Assembly: GCA_018240025.1 (NCBI GenBank)
Contig: JAFEGM010000077.1
Span: 686-64,685, forward strand
DNA length: 64,000 nucleotides
DNA from: Verrucomicrobiota bacterium
GTDB taxonomy: Bacteria; Verrucomicrobiota; Verrucomicrobiia; Chthoniobacterales; SZAS-18
Direction: 5' to 3'
Under the pieces are notes generated by a model. That model was not told where the DNA came from. It was given only the letters and a program-made list of their open reading frames with translations, and did not search any database. This document shows positions 20,701-29,218 of the stretch, piece by piece. Position 1 is the stretch's first letter; each line of letters begins with the position of its first letter. The translations under genes and the position numbers were made by a program.

Positions 20701-21101
20701 ACGCGCCCCCCATCTCGCTCAGCCGCAGCGGCCGCAACCTCTCCGGCGGCGAGAGCCAGGCGCCGTTCTTCGTCTCGATGCTGGCCGCCTTCCGCCGCGT
20801 CTACGACCGCGGCAGCCGCGACTCGACCCGCTCGCAGCAGCTGGGTCTCGTCGTGATGGACGAAGCCTTTTCCAAACTCTCCGGCGACGGTATCGAGGAC
20901 TGTCTCGCCCTAGCCCGCTCCTTCCAGCTGCAGCTCGTCATGGCCTTCCCGCCCGAGCGCCTCGGCGTGATGGTGCCGCACGCCCAGACCGTCGTGATCT
21001 GCCAAAAGGACGTGAAGCGCGACAAGGAGGGTTACGTCACCCAGATCAGCAACATCCCGCTCGTGGCCACGATGGCGCAGGCCATGGAGGCACTGGGATA
21101 G
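17703..21101 (+). CDS. jetC: Wadjet JetC-like / MksB-like SMC ATPase
   Basis: 1132 residues. ABC-type SMC motor. The N-terminal head begins LTRIIALNWYGFRQIFDVSD and has Walker A GAFGTGKS (residues 32-39). Two long coiled-coil arms (about 240-520 and 640-900, many RRLE/ELE heptads) flank a hinge-like centre (about 455-600, WWPALELFLGRSRWVIVVDD). The C-terminal head has the ABC signature LSGGES (1013-1018) and Walker B LVVMDEAFSK (Asp1053, Glu1054), so it should be ATPase-competent. In Wadjet this motor extrudes plasmid DNA loops and JetD cuts them. Here the operon ends at jetC and no JetD gene follows; the next gene is convergent and unrelated. A MksB-like role without a nuclease is the alternative. 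Confidence 0.9.
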   Translation: MSRRISLTRIIALNWYGFRQIFDVSDNILMSGAFGTGKSALLDLVQYVLLGEHWRANRAAAGNARGRDLVGYCLGDTNQTRNGQRHFLRSSGVTLVGLEFTREADSANETPKRETWGIRLEYRSPDAAPSHTYFFVPDRLEYGAVAPDGKLLSDDEFRRWVRREFDPECIFSRQRDYLEEMAAPRHLNFDATAFQRTFPKAIAFELEENVEKFIREFILEESPLDVREVRAALHAYDETRRRLEKQEDEAEFLRRICRQHQRSEDARRDAAVLRHIDLSLRHLQAEERHARHAAEIERLEAANAAEAQELSRARADEAEVGRMLEDVRFQIQKDPQDIQLDQLERQRRELQARITALREAQKSVAERLAARLRCWEQWLQSGANLPLEGLAKALTVDKKVLTHLREGKVPERLEATVALAERFNELTVAARELLRPLEDRLRGLAHLRQQLAQDLEQLAKGRAPGAFPVFHAIRQKLGERAQQLARLIEVNPEAERWWPALELFLGRSRWVIVVDDAADYREALDILRKTPSNSDGEALLHPSEVAELRGKSQPGSLYSKVSVAHPVARPYVEYLLGDVVCVDSLRELEASAAPRAITPEGIFKQKPLRRRLKPSGNVALTLGRVGLERMKAAKLQEQEEARLEYETLERRLADVQAWLERGRRDGLAEPVRAESAGEFARLPELERELGTLRETINLLSTPEREARQRRLAELEADRANLLRRIGALADAHVKFELPVRREREAMAAADEERQDALLETEKSRLELTRRFATVTDEELQHRRDEFHRDYPKWPECYAAISSAAVRASATAAEAREKRNTERLLLATARDEKGDLRHPEYQADFNADDEDNDAWSTRLQVLETVELEKSRELAADRQREWERRLEENVLNELNRRIATATDTIRLLDRYLSQPVGRFRYRISQRKDQAAYGAIWSLLQTGLEVTDPLLAAIPDEETQRAKEELMRAIDAPDHSEDRVRRLLDYRFYHRYDIEMVPSDKPDAPPISLSRSGRNLSGGESQAPFFVSMLAAFRRVYDRGSRDSTRSQQLGLVVMDEAFSKLSGDGIEDCLALARSFQLQLVMAFPPERLGVMVPHAQTVVICQKDVKRDKEGYVTQISNIPLVATMAQAMEALG

Positions 21102-21129
21102 ACGCTCTTTTGCGGGAACGGAGTCAGCG

Positions 21130-21316
21130 CAGAAACTCGAAGTCCGAAACTCGAAACTCGAAGGAAACTCGAAGCTCAAAGCTCGAAACTGCTCGACTCT
21201 TGGGGAGCACACAAAGGGCGAGACGACTTCACCTCAAGCGAGGTCGAGCAGGCCCTTCGAGTTTCGGACTTCAGACTTCCTTCGAGTTTCGAACTTCGAT
21301 CTTCGAGTTTCTTTCT
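21130..21316. repeat. Inverted-repeat element, ACTCGAA-word arms
   Basis: The left arm (about 21130-21196) is a run of GAAACTCGAAG-type units (AGAAACTCGAAGTCCGAAAC, TCGAAACTCGAAGG, CTGCTCGAC). The right arm (about 21241-21316) is its inverted counterpart (CTTCGAGTTTCGGACTTCAG, CTTCGATCTTCGAGTTTC). The roughly 45-base loop contains CACAAAGGGCGAGACGAC. It lies between the converging jetC and alpha-2-macroglobulin genes and ends at the latter's stop, so it could serve as terminator for both. Confidence 0.85.
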
Positions 21317-21317
21317 C

Positions 21318-24300
21318 CTATTTGACCTGCACCCGCATCTCGTCGCTGGTGGCTTGGATCTCCGGCGCGTACATCGCGTAGCCGGTGGTCGGCAGGGCGT
21401 GGAAATGGCCGGGGATTTCGGCGCGGAGGCGGTAGCGGAGGACGTGCTCGCCCTGCTCGAGCAGCGGGACGAAGAACACGATTTTGCTATCGCGCAGTTC
21501 GACATTCGAGCACCAGCCGTGGGCCCAGCGCTGGCCGCTGACGAGGGCGACGGATTCGCAACCGGCGGGCTTGGGATCTTCGAAGGCGAGATACTCGCAG
21601 CGGTGCTTCGCGGTCACGTGCAACTCCACTTCGATCAGGTCGCCGCTGGCCACGGTCTCGCCGGTGGCGAGGGGGACGCGCCGGTGGGAGGAGCGCTGCT
21701 CTTCGCGGGTCGTACCGGGCCTGTCCGCGGCAGTGGTCACCGTCCTGGGCTCCGGAACCAGCTTGAAATACTGGCGACGAATGGACAGCTCGCGGCCCTT
21801 CCCTCGGACGTCCTCCTCCTTGTTGAGGTAGCGGAGCGTGGCGGCGTAGTAGAGCGCGCCGGTGCCTTGTTTGCCGAGCGTGATCATGTGCCGACCCGGC
21901 GGCAGTAGTGCGGCCGGGAAAACGAGGCGGTGGTCGAAGTGAAACAAATTCTCGCGGGTGAGGCGCAGTTCGCGGGCCGGCTGAGTATCGAGTCCGACCG
22001 ACACGCGCAGGTCGGGAGCAGCCTCGCCGGAGGCAACGAGATACTCGCTCAAGGCGCGCACGATGACCGCCGTCTCGCGCGTGCTGCGCCAATGCACGCC
22101 GCTGTAGCGTCGGCTCAGCAGCCATTTGGCCACGCGCGGGACGAGTTCATTTCCGGGCTGGATCGCCAGGAGAGCGCGCAACGCCCAGGCGTTCGTCTCC
22201 GTGCCGTTGTTCCACCAGAACCACCACTCGGTCTCGGGGAAACGAATCCAGGCCGATTCCTCCGCATCGTCCCGCTCGACGAACTGCAGCAGATTGCGCA
22301 GCGCCAGCGCCGCCTGCTCGCTCCGGCCGACCCGATGGAGAGCGAGCGCCAGCTGTGCCAGTCCCTGCCGCGGCAGTCGGGCGCGCTGCTGGAAGACTTC
22401 ATCGAGCCACTGGAAGAGGGCGGGCGAGAACTTCATTTCTCCCAGCGCCAGCACGTAGGCGAGATAGGGTTCCTCGTGCAGCGCCGCGATCTCGGGGCGT
22501 TTCCTGGCTTCCCGCAAAGCACGCTCGACTTCGCCGCGCAGGAACGACGCGCCGCGCTCGAGCATGCGGCCATCGATCTTCGCTCCGGCCTGCCGGGCGG
22601 CGTACAGGCCATCGAGCACATAGGCGGTCAGCGCGAGCGACGTTCCGTCGTTCTGCCACCAACCCCAGCCGCCCCCGCTCTGCTGCAGCTGCGAGAGCCG
22701 AGCGGATCCGGCCCGCACGACGCGTTCGAGCTCGGCCGTGCGGAAAACTGGATCGGTGCCGTAGCGCCGACGCAGCTGGTCGGGCGGCAGCTGGCCGCGT
22801 TGGCGGCCAATCGACTCCAGATCCGTCCCGAAGCGACGCAAGGCCTGGGCCACCACGGCGGCCGGATAGAACCGGCTGACGGTCTGCTCCGTGCAGCCAT
22901 AGGGATACGCCAAAAGGTACGGCAGCGCCTCCACCAGCACGTTGGCGAGGCTGGGCGAGAGCGTGACCACCAGCTCCGTGCGCGCCGTGTCGATGTCGGC
23001 GGGGACGTCGAACTCCAAAACTCGCTCGCCCGATTGCCCCGGCCGGAGACTACCGCTCAGGGCGACCTGTTGCTCGACCCCGTGCACCTCCACGGGAAAG
23101 GCCAGGCGCATGGCGTCGCTGGCGCTCGGCGCCACCGCCTTGACCGTCAAATGTGCCAATCCCGCCTGGCGGACTTTCAGGCGCCATTCGAAGCGGTGCT
23201 CGCCCTGCGCGCGCACCGGAGCCTCCGCGGTCAGGCTCAGGTGCCCGTCCGCGGCCGGCTTGGCGTCGGCCGACGCGAAGAGCGCCGCCGGCACGAGCAA
23301 TTCCGCCCGCACCGGCTGCTCCTCGGGCAGGGAGCTGTTGACGATGGCGGAGAGCACCACTTCATCGCGCTCGACGAAGAACCGGGGCGCTTGCAGCCGC
23401 ACCAGGAAGGATCGCGAAGTGGTCACGCTGCCGCTCGCCTCGCCCGCAGCGGTGGAGAGCGAGAGCGCCTCGGCCTTGATCTGCCAGGTGGTCAGCGCCT
23501 CGGGAAACGTCACTTCCGCCTCGGCCTCCCCCTGCTCATTCAAGGCCAGTCGCGGCAGCCAGAGGGCCGTTTCCGAGAAGTCGGTGCGCACTGTCGGCTC
23601 AGGTCCGTTCCACGCCGCGGCCTGGAAGGCACTCAGTGCGGCGGGCGCCGGCCCCTCGGGCACGTAGGAGCCGGTCACGATCACCCGCTGCGGGCGCGCC
23701 GACTCAAAGTCCAGCCGGCCTGGAAACGAGGCTCGGTCACGGTCCGCCCGATCGTCCCTCTCCAGTGCGCCTGGTTTTTCGGGATCGGACAAACTGCCTC
23801 CCAAGCGCAGGCCGACCTCCTCCAGGGACCACGGGGGGACGCCTGTCCAGTGGTACCGCGGGCCCGGCTCCTGCACGAAGCCCCCGGTGCCGAAGTCGTG
23901 CCGGACCGACGAACCCCGTTGCCAATCCTCCGGAGGCCATGCCCGCTGCCCATGGAAGCTGGCCAAGGGTCCGGGCGCGCCGCCGTCGCCGTCATCGCGA
24001 CCGAAAGACACGTAACGTCGATTCGGCCGCGGCAGGTCACGGGTGAAATACGTGAGCGACCGATCGAAGACGGACAGAGCGATCTCTCCGCTTGTCGGCC
24101 GGCCCGCCTCGTCGCGCGCGCTCAGGCGCAGACGGCCTTTTTCGCCCGGCCCGTAACTCGGTTTGTCCGACTGCACCTGCAGCGTGAGGCGCGTTCCGGT
24201 CGGCGGCACGATGAGTTCACGCACGGTGTCCTGAATCCGCCCCGCGCGCACGAGCACCGCCTCGACGTAGAAGTTCGGCGCATGCCGTGCCGTGATGGGA

Positions 24301-27300
24301 ATCTCCACCACGGTCGTGCGGTTCGGCAGTGGCAGGACGCGCCACGATTCGCGGGTGTCGAGGCGGGAGTTGTCGCTGCTGGCCGGGGCGTGAAATAGCA
24401 CGTGCGTACTGTCGGCCGCCTGGATCAAGAGGCGCGCCGTTTCGCCCACTCGATACTCGCGTTTGTCGGTGATGATCTCCAGGTCGTGAAAGCGCTGCAC
24501 CGTGCCGTCGAACTTGGGGCCGCGTACCCAGAACACCGCCTGGCCCTTCAACTCGGCCCGGGCGGAGTCGCGGGTCACGAAGCGCACCGCGTACTGACCT
24601 TCGCCGGGGAGCGGAAATTCGAGCTGATACCGCCCCTGCGGGTCGGTGGCGGCCGGGAGACGCCGCACGATTTCCTCCTCCACCCGCTCCTGCCGCGGGC
24701 CGGAGAAGCGATAGCGCACGACCAGCAGTTCTCCCGAGGCCGCCACCGGCACGTTCGTCGCGGTGCGAGTGACGACCGAGATCGTGGCGGTATCGGACTC
24801 GCCATACCAGCCACGACTACTCTCCACGTGCACGTGGAACTCCTCCCGGGTGGCGATGATCGACCCCCGGCCTTCGATGGTTCGCCGGCTGGCGTCCCGC
24901 ACCTCGGCTTCGATGAGATAAATGTGGTCGCGGTCGCCCAGCTGCGCGCGCGCGCGGGCGGTGTCGATCTCCACTTCGCACGTGCCGTCCGCCCGCAGCT
25001 CCGCCCGGCTTTCCTGCACCAGTTCGCGCTCCGGCCGACGCTCCCACCAGCGGGGGGATGAGACCATTCCCAGCCAGGGATATTCGTAGTGCCCGAGCCC
25101 GTAACCCGGCCCGTAGAGCCAGTCGAACGGGCCGGCCGGCGGATCGACGCGATACGCCTGGCGGAACACACGGTAGACCACTTCCGCCTCCGTCACCGGC
25201 GCGCCGAAGTAGTAACGGGCCGAGATCGTCGCCTGGAATTTCTGGCCCAGTCTCCCCAGCGGAGTGGCGGGCTGCACGGTGACCTCGAACTCCGGTCGCT
25301 TGTACTCTTCGACCCGAAAATGCACCGCGAAACTGCGCTCCACCTCCAGCGTCCAAAGCCCGAGTTTCGCTTCCTGGGGGAGCACGAACTCGCCGCTATA
25401 GCCCCCGTGGTCATCCGTTTTGACGTACTTGCCGTCCTCTCGCTCGCCTTCGGGGCCGATCTCGTAGCTGATCGACTCCCCGGCCCTCGGCGGCAGGTAT
25501 CGGCCGTACTGGAGCTTCCGCTGCCAGATCCTGAATTTCACCGTCTGGCCCGGACGGTAAATGGGGCGGTCGGTGACCGCGTGCTCGAACTTGGTCACCG
25601 TGTCGGCCGGGAGCCGGGATGCCCCGCTGAACGACCGCAGATAAGTAAAGGCGAGGCGCTTCTCCGCCCCAGCCAGGGTGCAGATGTCGGAGCCATAACC
25701 CGGGGTCGACTTGGACCGATAGAAGGCGAGGCCCGCCGGGCCACTGCGCAAATCGGCGCGCTGCAACTTGTCTCCCTTGAACGATTCGCGTTCGAAGCTC
25801 TGCAACGGGATGTCGGCGAGCGGCCGGCCGCTGCGGGCATCCACCACCCACACGAGCCGGCCGTCGCTGACGTTCTTTTCGACCAACGCCAGGTCGGTCA
25901 CGTGGATCAGCGTGCGGGCGACCTTCTCGCCGCCTTCCACCCGGGCTTCGATGAGCCAGGTACCGGGCTTCGTGAGCGGAGCCGCCGTGCGGCCTTCGCG
26001 CGTCTCGTACTCTCCGCCGGCTGGCGCCGGCTCGCTCCACTGTGCCTCGACCGCGCCGACGTAGGGCTTAAATCCCCCCTCGTAAAAGCCGTAGATGAGC
26101 CAACTGGAGAAATACTCGGGGCCGTGCGGGCGGTGGGCACGCTGCTGGACGAACCGCGCCAAATCGAACGGCAGCGCCTTGAACAGGACCTTGGTCGCGC
26201 GCCGGGACTTGAAACTCAGCCAAGGCTTCTCGCCGGGATAGTACGTCCCGCCGGCATCCAGCGAGACCTGCGGACGTTCGATGTCGGCGATGCGCTTCTC
26301 TAACGTCTCAGGGCTGGGATGCCGCCCGCCCAACTGGCTCCGATATTCCGCCAATGCCCGATCGTACTGCCGCCGGCCGGCCAGGAAATCCGCCCGCAGC
26401 AGACGGGCCGCACCGACGCTCCGGCTCCGCGGAAAGCGCGACTCCACCAGCGCCGCCAGGGCCAGCGGCTGCTCGTCGGCGGGCAGTCGCACCACCCGCA
26501 GCACGCCTTCGACCGGAATCAGGAATTCCTCGTCGCCCAGCGTGCGCGGCTCGGGCAGCGCCGGCAGCGGCTGCCCCACGCGGATGGCCATGTCGCGCAC
26601 CTGCCGCACCCATTCCTCGCGGGGCGAATCGTACGTCTCCACCGCCAGCGCGGCGCGGCGTTTGAGCGCCAGGGCGGCGTCATTGCGCTCCGGTGAGTCG
26701 TCGAGCCGCTCGATTTCCTCGAGGAGGAAGCGCGCTTTGGCGGCCGGCGAAAGCCCGGAGCTGTAGGCGGCGGCCGCGGCCGGAAACTGCGGTGCGCCGT
26801 CCGTCCCGGCCACGAGTCCGGCTGGGAAACGCTCCGGCTCACGGAGGCGGCGTCGGAAGATCTCGTCGTCGGGCTCGGCCAGTCCGGGCGGGCGGACCTC
26901 CCCCTTCGACGGCGACACCCAGTGTCGCAGGAAGTCGGGCTGCTCGCGCCAGACGCGGCTGCTCAACGCGACTACGAGGTCGAAATTCAGACCGATCCGC
27001 TCGGCTCGCAGGAGCCCGGCCCGGTCCGGACGCGCGCCTTGGGGTTCAGCGGGCGGCTCGGCCGCCCGGGCGGCCAGGAGCTCGCGGGCGCGTTCGTAAG
27101 CCTGCACGGCTGCGGCGCGGTCGCTCTCCCAAAAGATGTCGTTGGTGCTGGAGGCGGGATTGCCGCGCTGCCACCTGCCCGCTCGTACCATCCCCTCATG
27201 GGAAATCTTGAGGTAGAGTCCGCCCAAGAGCCGCAGCCCGACCGCCTCCTCGAAGTGCCCCTTGGTCCGCTCGATGTACCGTTGCGCCCGTTTTAGGGCG

Positions 27301-27545
27301 TCGTCCGGCTGTTCCAGGCGAAGGGCGCACGCGATGCCGCCTTCGACGGCGCGGCGCGTCTCCGGGGCGAGCCAGTCGGTCGCCGCCGCCAGTACGCGGT
27401 CGTGTTCGATCTGCTCCTCGCGCCAATTCTGCTCGGCCCGCAGGCGCTCCTCCGGTGTCAGTTCCGCCCGCTGGGCCGATGCCTGGCAGCCGAAAAACAC
27501 TCCCAAGGCGACCAGCAGCGAGCCCAGCACACGGAGTCTTCTCAT
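21318..27545 (-). CDS. Bacterial alpha-2-macroglobulin, thioester-containing
   Basis: 2075 residues from the ATG at 27545, chosen because it opens a signal peptide (MRRLRVLGSLLVALGVFFGC); GC at residues 19-20 could be a weak lipobox, leaving lipoprotein versus soluble periplasmic protein open. Bacterial A2Ms trap proteases by covalent capture. The intact thioester motif CTEQ (Cys1551 in YPYGCTEQTVSRFYP) predicts that activity. Residues about 30-480 are helical and unlike the E. coli protein. The macroglobulin domains include TDRPIYRPGQTVKFRIW (about 655), and SAFQAAAWNGPEPTVRTDFS precedes the anchor-type domain with MG10-like repeats. E. coli YfhM is about 1650 residues, so this is a long form. 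The usual partner penicillin-binding protein 1C is not adjacent. Confidence 0.93.
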   Translation of the reverse strand: MRRLRVLGSLLVALGVFFGCQASAQRAELTPEERLRAEQNWREEQIEHDRVLAAATDWLAPETRRAVEGGIACALRLEQPDDALKRAQRYIERTKGHFEEAVGLRLLGGLYLKISHEGMVRAGRWQRGNPASSTNDIFWESDRAAAVQAYERARELLAARAAEPPAEPQGARPDRAGLLRAERIGLNFDLVVALSSRVWREQPDFLRHWVSPSKGEVRPPGLAEPDDEIFRRRLREPERFPAGLVAGTDGAPQFPAAAAAYSSGLSPAAKARFLLEEIERLDDSPERNDAALALKRRAALAVETYDSPREEWVRQVRDMAIRVGQPLPALPEPRTLGDEEFLIPVEGVLRVVRLPADEQPLALAALVESRFPRSRSVGAARLLRADFLAGRRQYDRALAEYRSQLGGRHPSPETLEKRIADIERPQVSLDAGGTYYPGEKPWLSFKSRRATKVLFKALPFDLARFVQQRAHRPHGPEYFSSWLIYGFYEGGFKPYVGAVEAQWSEPAPAGGEYETREGRTAAPLTKPGTWLIEARVEGGEKVARTLIHVTDLALVEKNVSDGRLVWVVDARSGRPLADIPLQSFERESFKGDKLQRADLRSGPAGLAFYRSKSTPGYGSDICTLAGAEKRLAFTYLRSFSGASRLPADTVTKFEHAVTDRPIYRPGQTVKFRIWQRKLQYGRYLPPRAGESISYEIGPEGEREDGKYVKTDDHGGYSGEFVLPQEAKLGLWTLEVERSFAVHFRVEEYKRPEFEVTVQPATPLGRLGQKFQATISARYYFGAPVTEAEVVYRVFRQAYRVDPPAGPFDWLYGPGYGLGHYEYPWLGMVSSPRWWERRPERELVQESRAELRADGTCEVEIDTARARAQLGDRDHIYLIEAEVRDASRRTIEGRGSIIATREEFHVHVESSRGWYGESDTATISVVTRTATNVPVAASGELLVVRYRFSGPRQERVEEEIVRRLPAATDPQGRYQLEFPLPGEGQYAVRFVTRDSARAELKGQAVFWVRGPKFDGTVQRFHDLEIITDKREYRVGETARLLIQAADSTHVLFHAPASSDNSRLDTRESWRVLPLPNRTTVVEIPITARHAPNFYVEAVLVRAGRIQDTVRELIVPPTGTRLTLQVQSDKPSYGPGEKGRLRLSARDEAGRPTSGEIALSVFDRSLTYFTRDLPRPNRRYVSFGRDDGDGGAPGPLASFHGQRAWPPEDWQRGSSVRHDFGTGGFVQEPGPRYHWTGVPPWSLEEVGLRLGGSLSDPEKPGALERDDRADRDRASFPGRLDFESARPQRVIVTGSYVPEGPAPAALSAFQAAAWNGPEPTVRTDFSETALWLPRLALNEQGEAEAEVTFPEALTTWQIKAEALSLSTAAGEASGSVTTSRSFLVRLQAPRFFVERDEVVLSAIVNSSLPEEQPVRAELLVPAALFASADAKPAADGHLSLTAEAPVRAQGEHRFEWRLKVRQAGLAHLTVKAVAPSASDAMRLAFPVEVHGVEQQVALSGSLRPGQSGERVLEFDVPADIDTARTELVVTLSPSLANVLVEALPYLLAYPYGCTEQTVSRFYPAAVVAQALRRFGTDLESIGRQRGQLPPDQLRRRYGTDPVFRTAELERVVRAGSARLSQLQQSGGGWGWWQNDGTSLALTAYVLDGLYAARQAGAKIDGRMLERGASFLRGEVERALREARKRPEIAALHEEPYLAYVLALGEMKFSPALFQWLDEVFQQRARLPRQGLAQLALALHRVGRSEQAALALRNLLQFVERDDAEESAWIRFPETEWWFWWNNGTETNAWALRALLAIQPGNELVPRVAKWLLSRRYSGVHWRSTRETAVIVRALSEYLVASGEAAPDLRVSVGLDTQPARELRLTRENLFHFDHRLVFPAALLPPGRHMITLGKQGTGALYYAATLRYLNKEEDVRGKGRELSIRRQYFKLVPEPRTVTTAADRPGTTREEQRSSHRRVPLATGETVASGDLIEVELHVTAKHRCEYLAFEDPKPAGCESVALVSGQRWAHGWCSNVELRDSKIVFFVPLLEQGEHVLRYRLRAEIPGHFHALPTTGYAMYAPEIQATSDEMRVQVK

Positions 27546-27722
27546 CCCTCCATCCAACGAAAGGGAGCGAGGTGAGGAAAGAAAATCCGGGCTCCTATGT
27601 CGTGCGTCCCTGCGGGAAAAACGGCGGACATGGTGCGCTGAACTCCACATTACAACCTTGTCATGAAACCGCTTTACCGATCCGCCCCGGGGGAGTACAA
27701 ACCCCGCGCATTCGCACCCCTC

Positions 27723-29063
27723 ATGCTCAAACTCAATCCCACCATTCTGACGACGATCAGCGTCTGTGCGGCCCTGGGCCTGGTCGTTTCTCATTCACCG
27801 GGCCAGCCCGCGGCGGCGGACAAGGCCAAGAAGGACGCGCCCGCAGCCGCAGCCAAACCGGCTGCCGGCGGAGACAAGAAGCCCGCAGCGGGCAAGCCCG
27901 CCGACGCCAAGGGCAAGAAGGAAAAGAAGAAGAAGGAGAAACACAAGGCCAAGGCCAAGGATCTCATCCACGACATGGAGCGCTGCGTCGCCTTCATCGG
28001 CAAGGCCATGAAGACCGACCGCGCCAAGGACAAGAGCCTGCGCTCCAAGAAGGCGAAGGCCTTCAAGGATCAGCTGGCCGCCACCTCCAAGCTCATCGAC
28101 CAGCTGAAGAAGCAGGCCGAGGCCAAGGACAAGGCGATGTTCGCCACCTCGCGGCAGGTCGACCAGGCGGTCTCGGCCACCGACGTCACCTTCAAGTTCG
28201 CCGGCATCAAGAACAAGGAAGTCGGCAGCGGCGTGCAGAAGCTGAAGGCCGCCTGGGAGATGTACGACAAGAAGTTCAACCGCCAGGCGCTCTCCGGGAA
28301 GGACCCGAAGAAGGCGGTGGCGCCGCTCGATGCGAAGAAGGCGGCCCAGCTGGACGAGGTCAAAAAGAAGACGGATGACCTCATTGCCAAGCTGACTGCG
28401 CTGGAGGCCAAGCTAAAGAAGTACAAGGGACTCGATGCCGAGCTGAATCGCATCATCGCCGAGGCCAAGACCATCAAGGCGACCAAGGCGACCTACGGCG
28501 CGTTCATCACCGCGCTCGACCGTCTGCAGGACCTGGAGGGTGCCTTCAAGGGCCTCAGCCGCTACGTGAAGGTGACCTATCCGTCGCTCGTGAAGGAGTT
28601 CGAGGTCTTCGACGTCTATTGGGTCGACTTCGAGAAGACGGTCAACGTCTACTATGACGAATACTACGTCTCCTACGACTTCGCGTACTACGAGACGACC
28701 GAGTTCGAGTACACCGACACTTCGATCGAGGTGAACATCTCCGAGAGCGAGGTCAGCACCTACGAGAGCTATGTCGAGACCGAGACCTCGAACGAGAGCT
28801 ACGAGGAAGTGTCCGAGTCCGAGGCCACCACGGAGGATTCCTCCTACGAGGCCGACGAAGCCGACGAGGACATCGACGCCGGCGGCGACGTGGACGAGAC
28901 CGACGACGAGATCGCCGAGGACGGCGAGGAGATGAGCGACGACGGCGACGACGACGGCGGTGGGGATGATGGCGGCGACGACGACGGCGGCGATGACGAC
29001 GGCGGCGATGACGACGGCGGCGACGATGGCGGCGACGACGGTGGGGACGACGGCGAAGACTGA
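27723..29063 (+). CDS. Secreted protein: Lys/Ala-rich N-half, Tyr-rich middle, Asp/Gly repeat tail
   Basis: 446 residues from ATG 27723 (MLKLNPTILTTISVCAALGL), which gives a signal peptide; ATG 27663 is an in-frame alternative. Residues about 35-80 are nearly all A/K/P/G (KGKKEKKKKEKHKAK). About 80-285 is charged and probably helical coiled coil. About 290-350 is unusually Tyr/Phe-rich (VNVYYDEYYVSYDFAYYETT). The last about 100 residues are acidic, first S/E/T rich, then about ten DDGG/DDDGG units (bases about 28950-29055). The polyacid tail could bind calcium or polycations. I know no family for it. It is divergent from the macroglobulin with 177 bases between starts, and a strong terminator follows. 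Confidence 0.85.
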   Translation: MLKLNPTILTTISVCAALGLVVSHSPGQPAAADKAKKDAPAAAAKPAAGGDKKPAAGKPADAKGKKEKKKKEKHKAKAKDLIHDMERCVAFIGKAMKTDRAKDKSLRSKKAKAFKDQLAATSKLIDQLKKQAEAKDKAMFATSRQVDQAVSATDVTFKFAGIKNKEVGSGVQKLKAAWEMYDKKFNRQALSGKDPKKAVAPLDAKKAAQLDEVKKKTDDLIAKLTALEAKLKKYKGLDAELNRIIAEAKTIKATKATYGAFITALDRLQDLEGAFKGLSRYVKVTYPSLVKEFEVFDVYWVDFEKTVNVYYDEYYVSYDFAYYETTEFEYTDTSIEVNISESEVSTYESYVETETSNESYEEVSESEATTEDSSYEADEADEDIDAGGDVDETDDEIAEDGEEMSDDGDDDGGGDDGGDDDGGDDDGGDDDGGDDGGDDGGDDGED

Positions 29064-29091
29064 GCGTTGCTCCCCAGATTGACGGATTCCG

Positions 29092-29122
29092 AACGGCAGG
29101 CGTACCCGCGCCTGCCGTTTTT
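29092..29122 (+). terminator. Intrinsic terminator
   Basis: AACGGCAGGCG (29092-29102) pairs perfectly with CGCCTGCCGTT (29109-29119) around a 6-base loop, followed by a TTTTT run. It lies 29 bases after the stop of the acidic-tail protein and is the clearest rho-independent terminator in the window. Confidence 0.9.
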
Positions 29123-29218
29123 CGTACTCACCCCGGCGGCGGACTGGGGCACTTCGGCAGCAGGCTGCCGGGACCAGGGCTCCCGCAGGCGGGAGCAGTC
29201 CAGGGCGAAGTCGACTCC

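Noticed and set aside
21102-21317. A short jetD remnant after jetC
   Set aside because: The interval is entirely the inverted repeat; no frame shows a TOPRIM or DUF3322-like motif.
28950-29055. RTX-type calcium repeats in the acidic protein
   Set aside because: RTX needs GGxGxDxUx nonapeptides; here the units are simple DDGG without the hydrophobic position.
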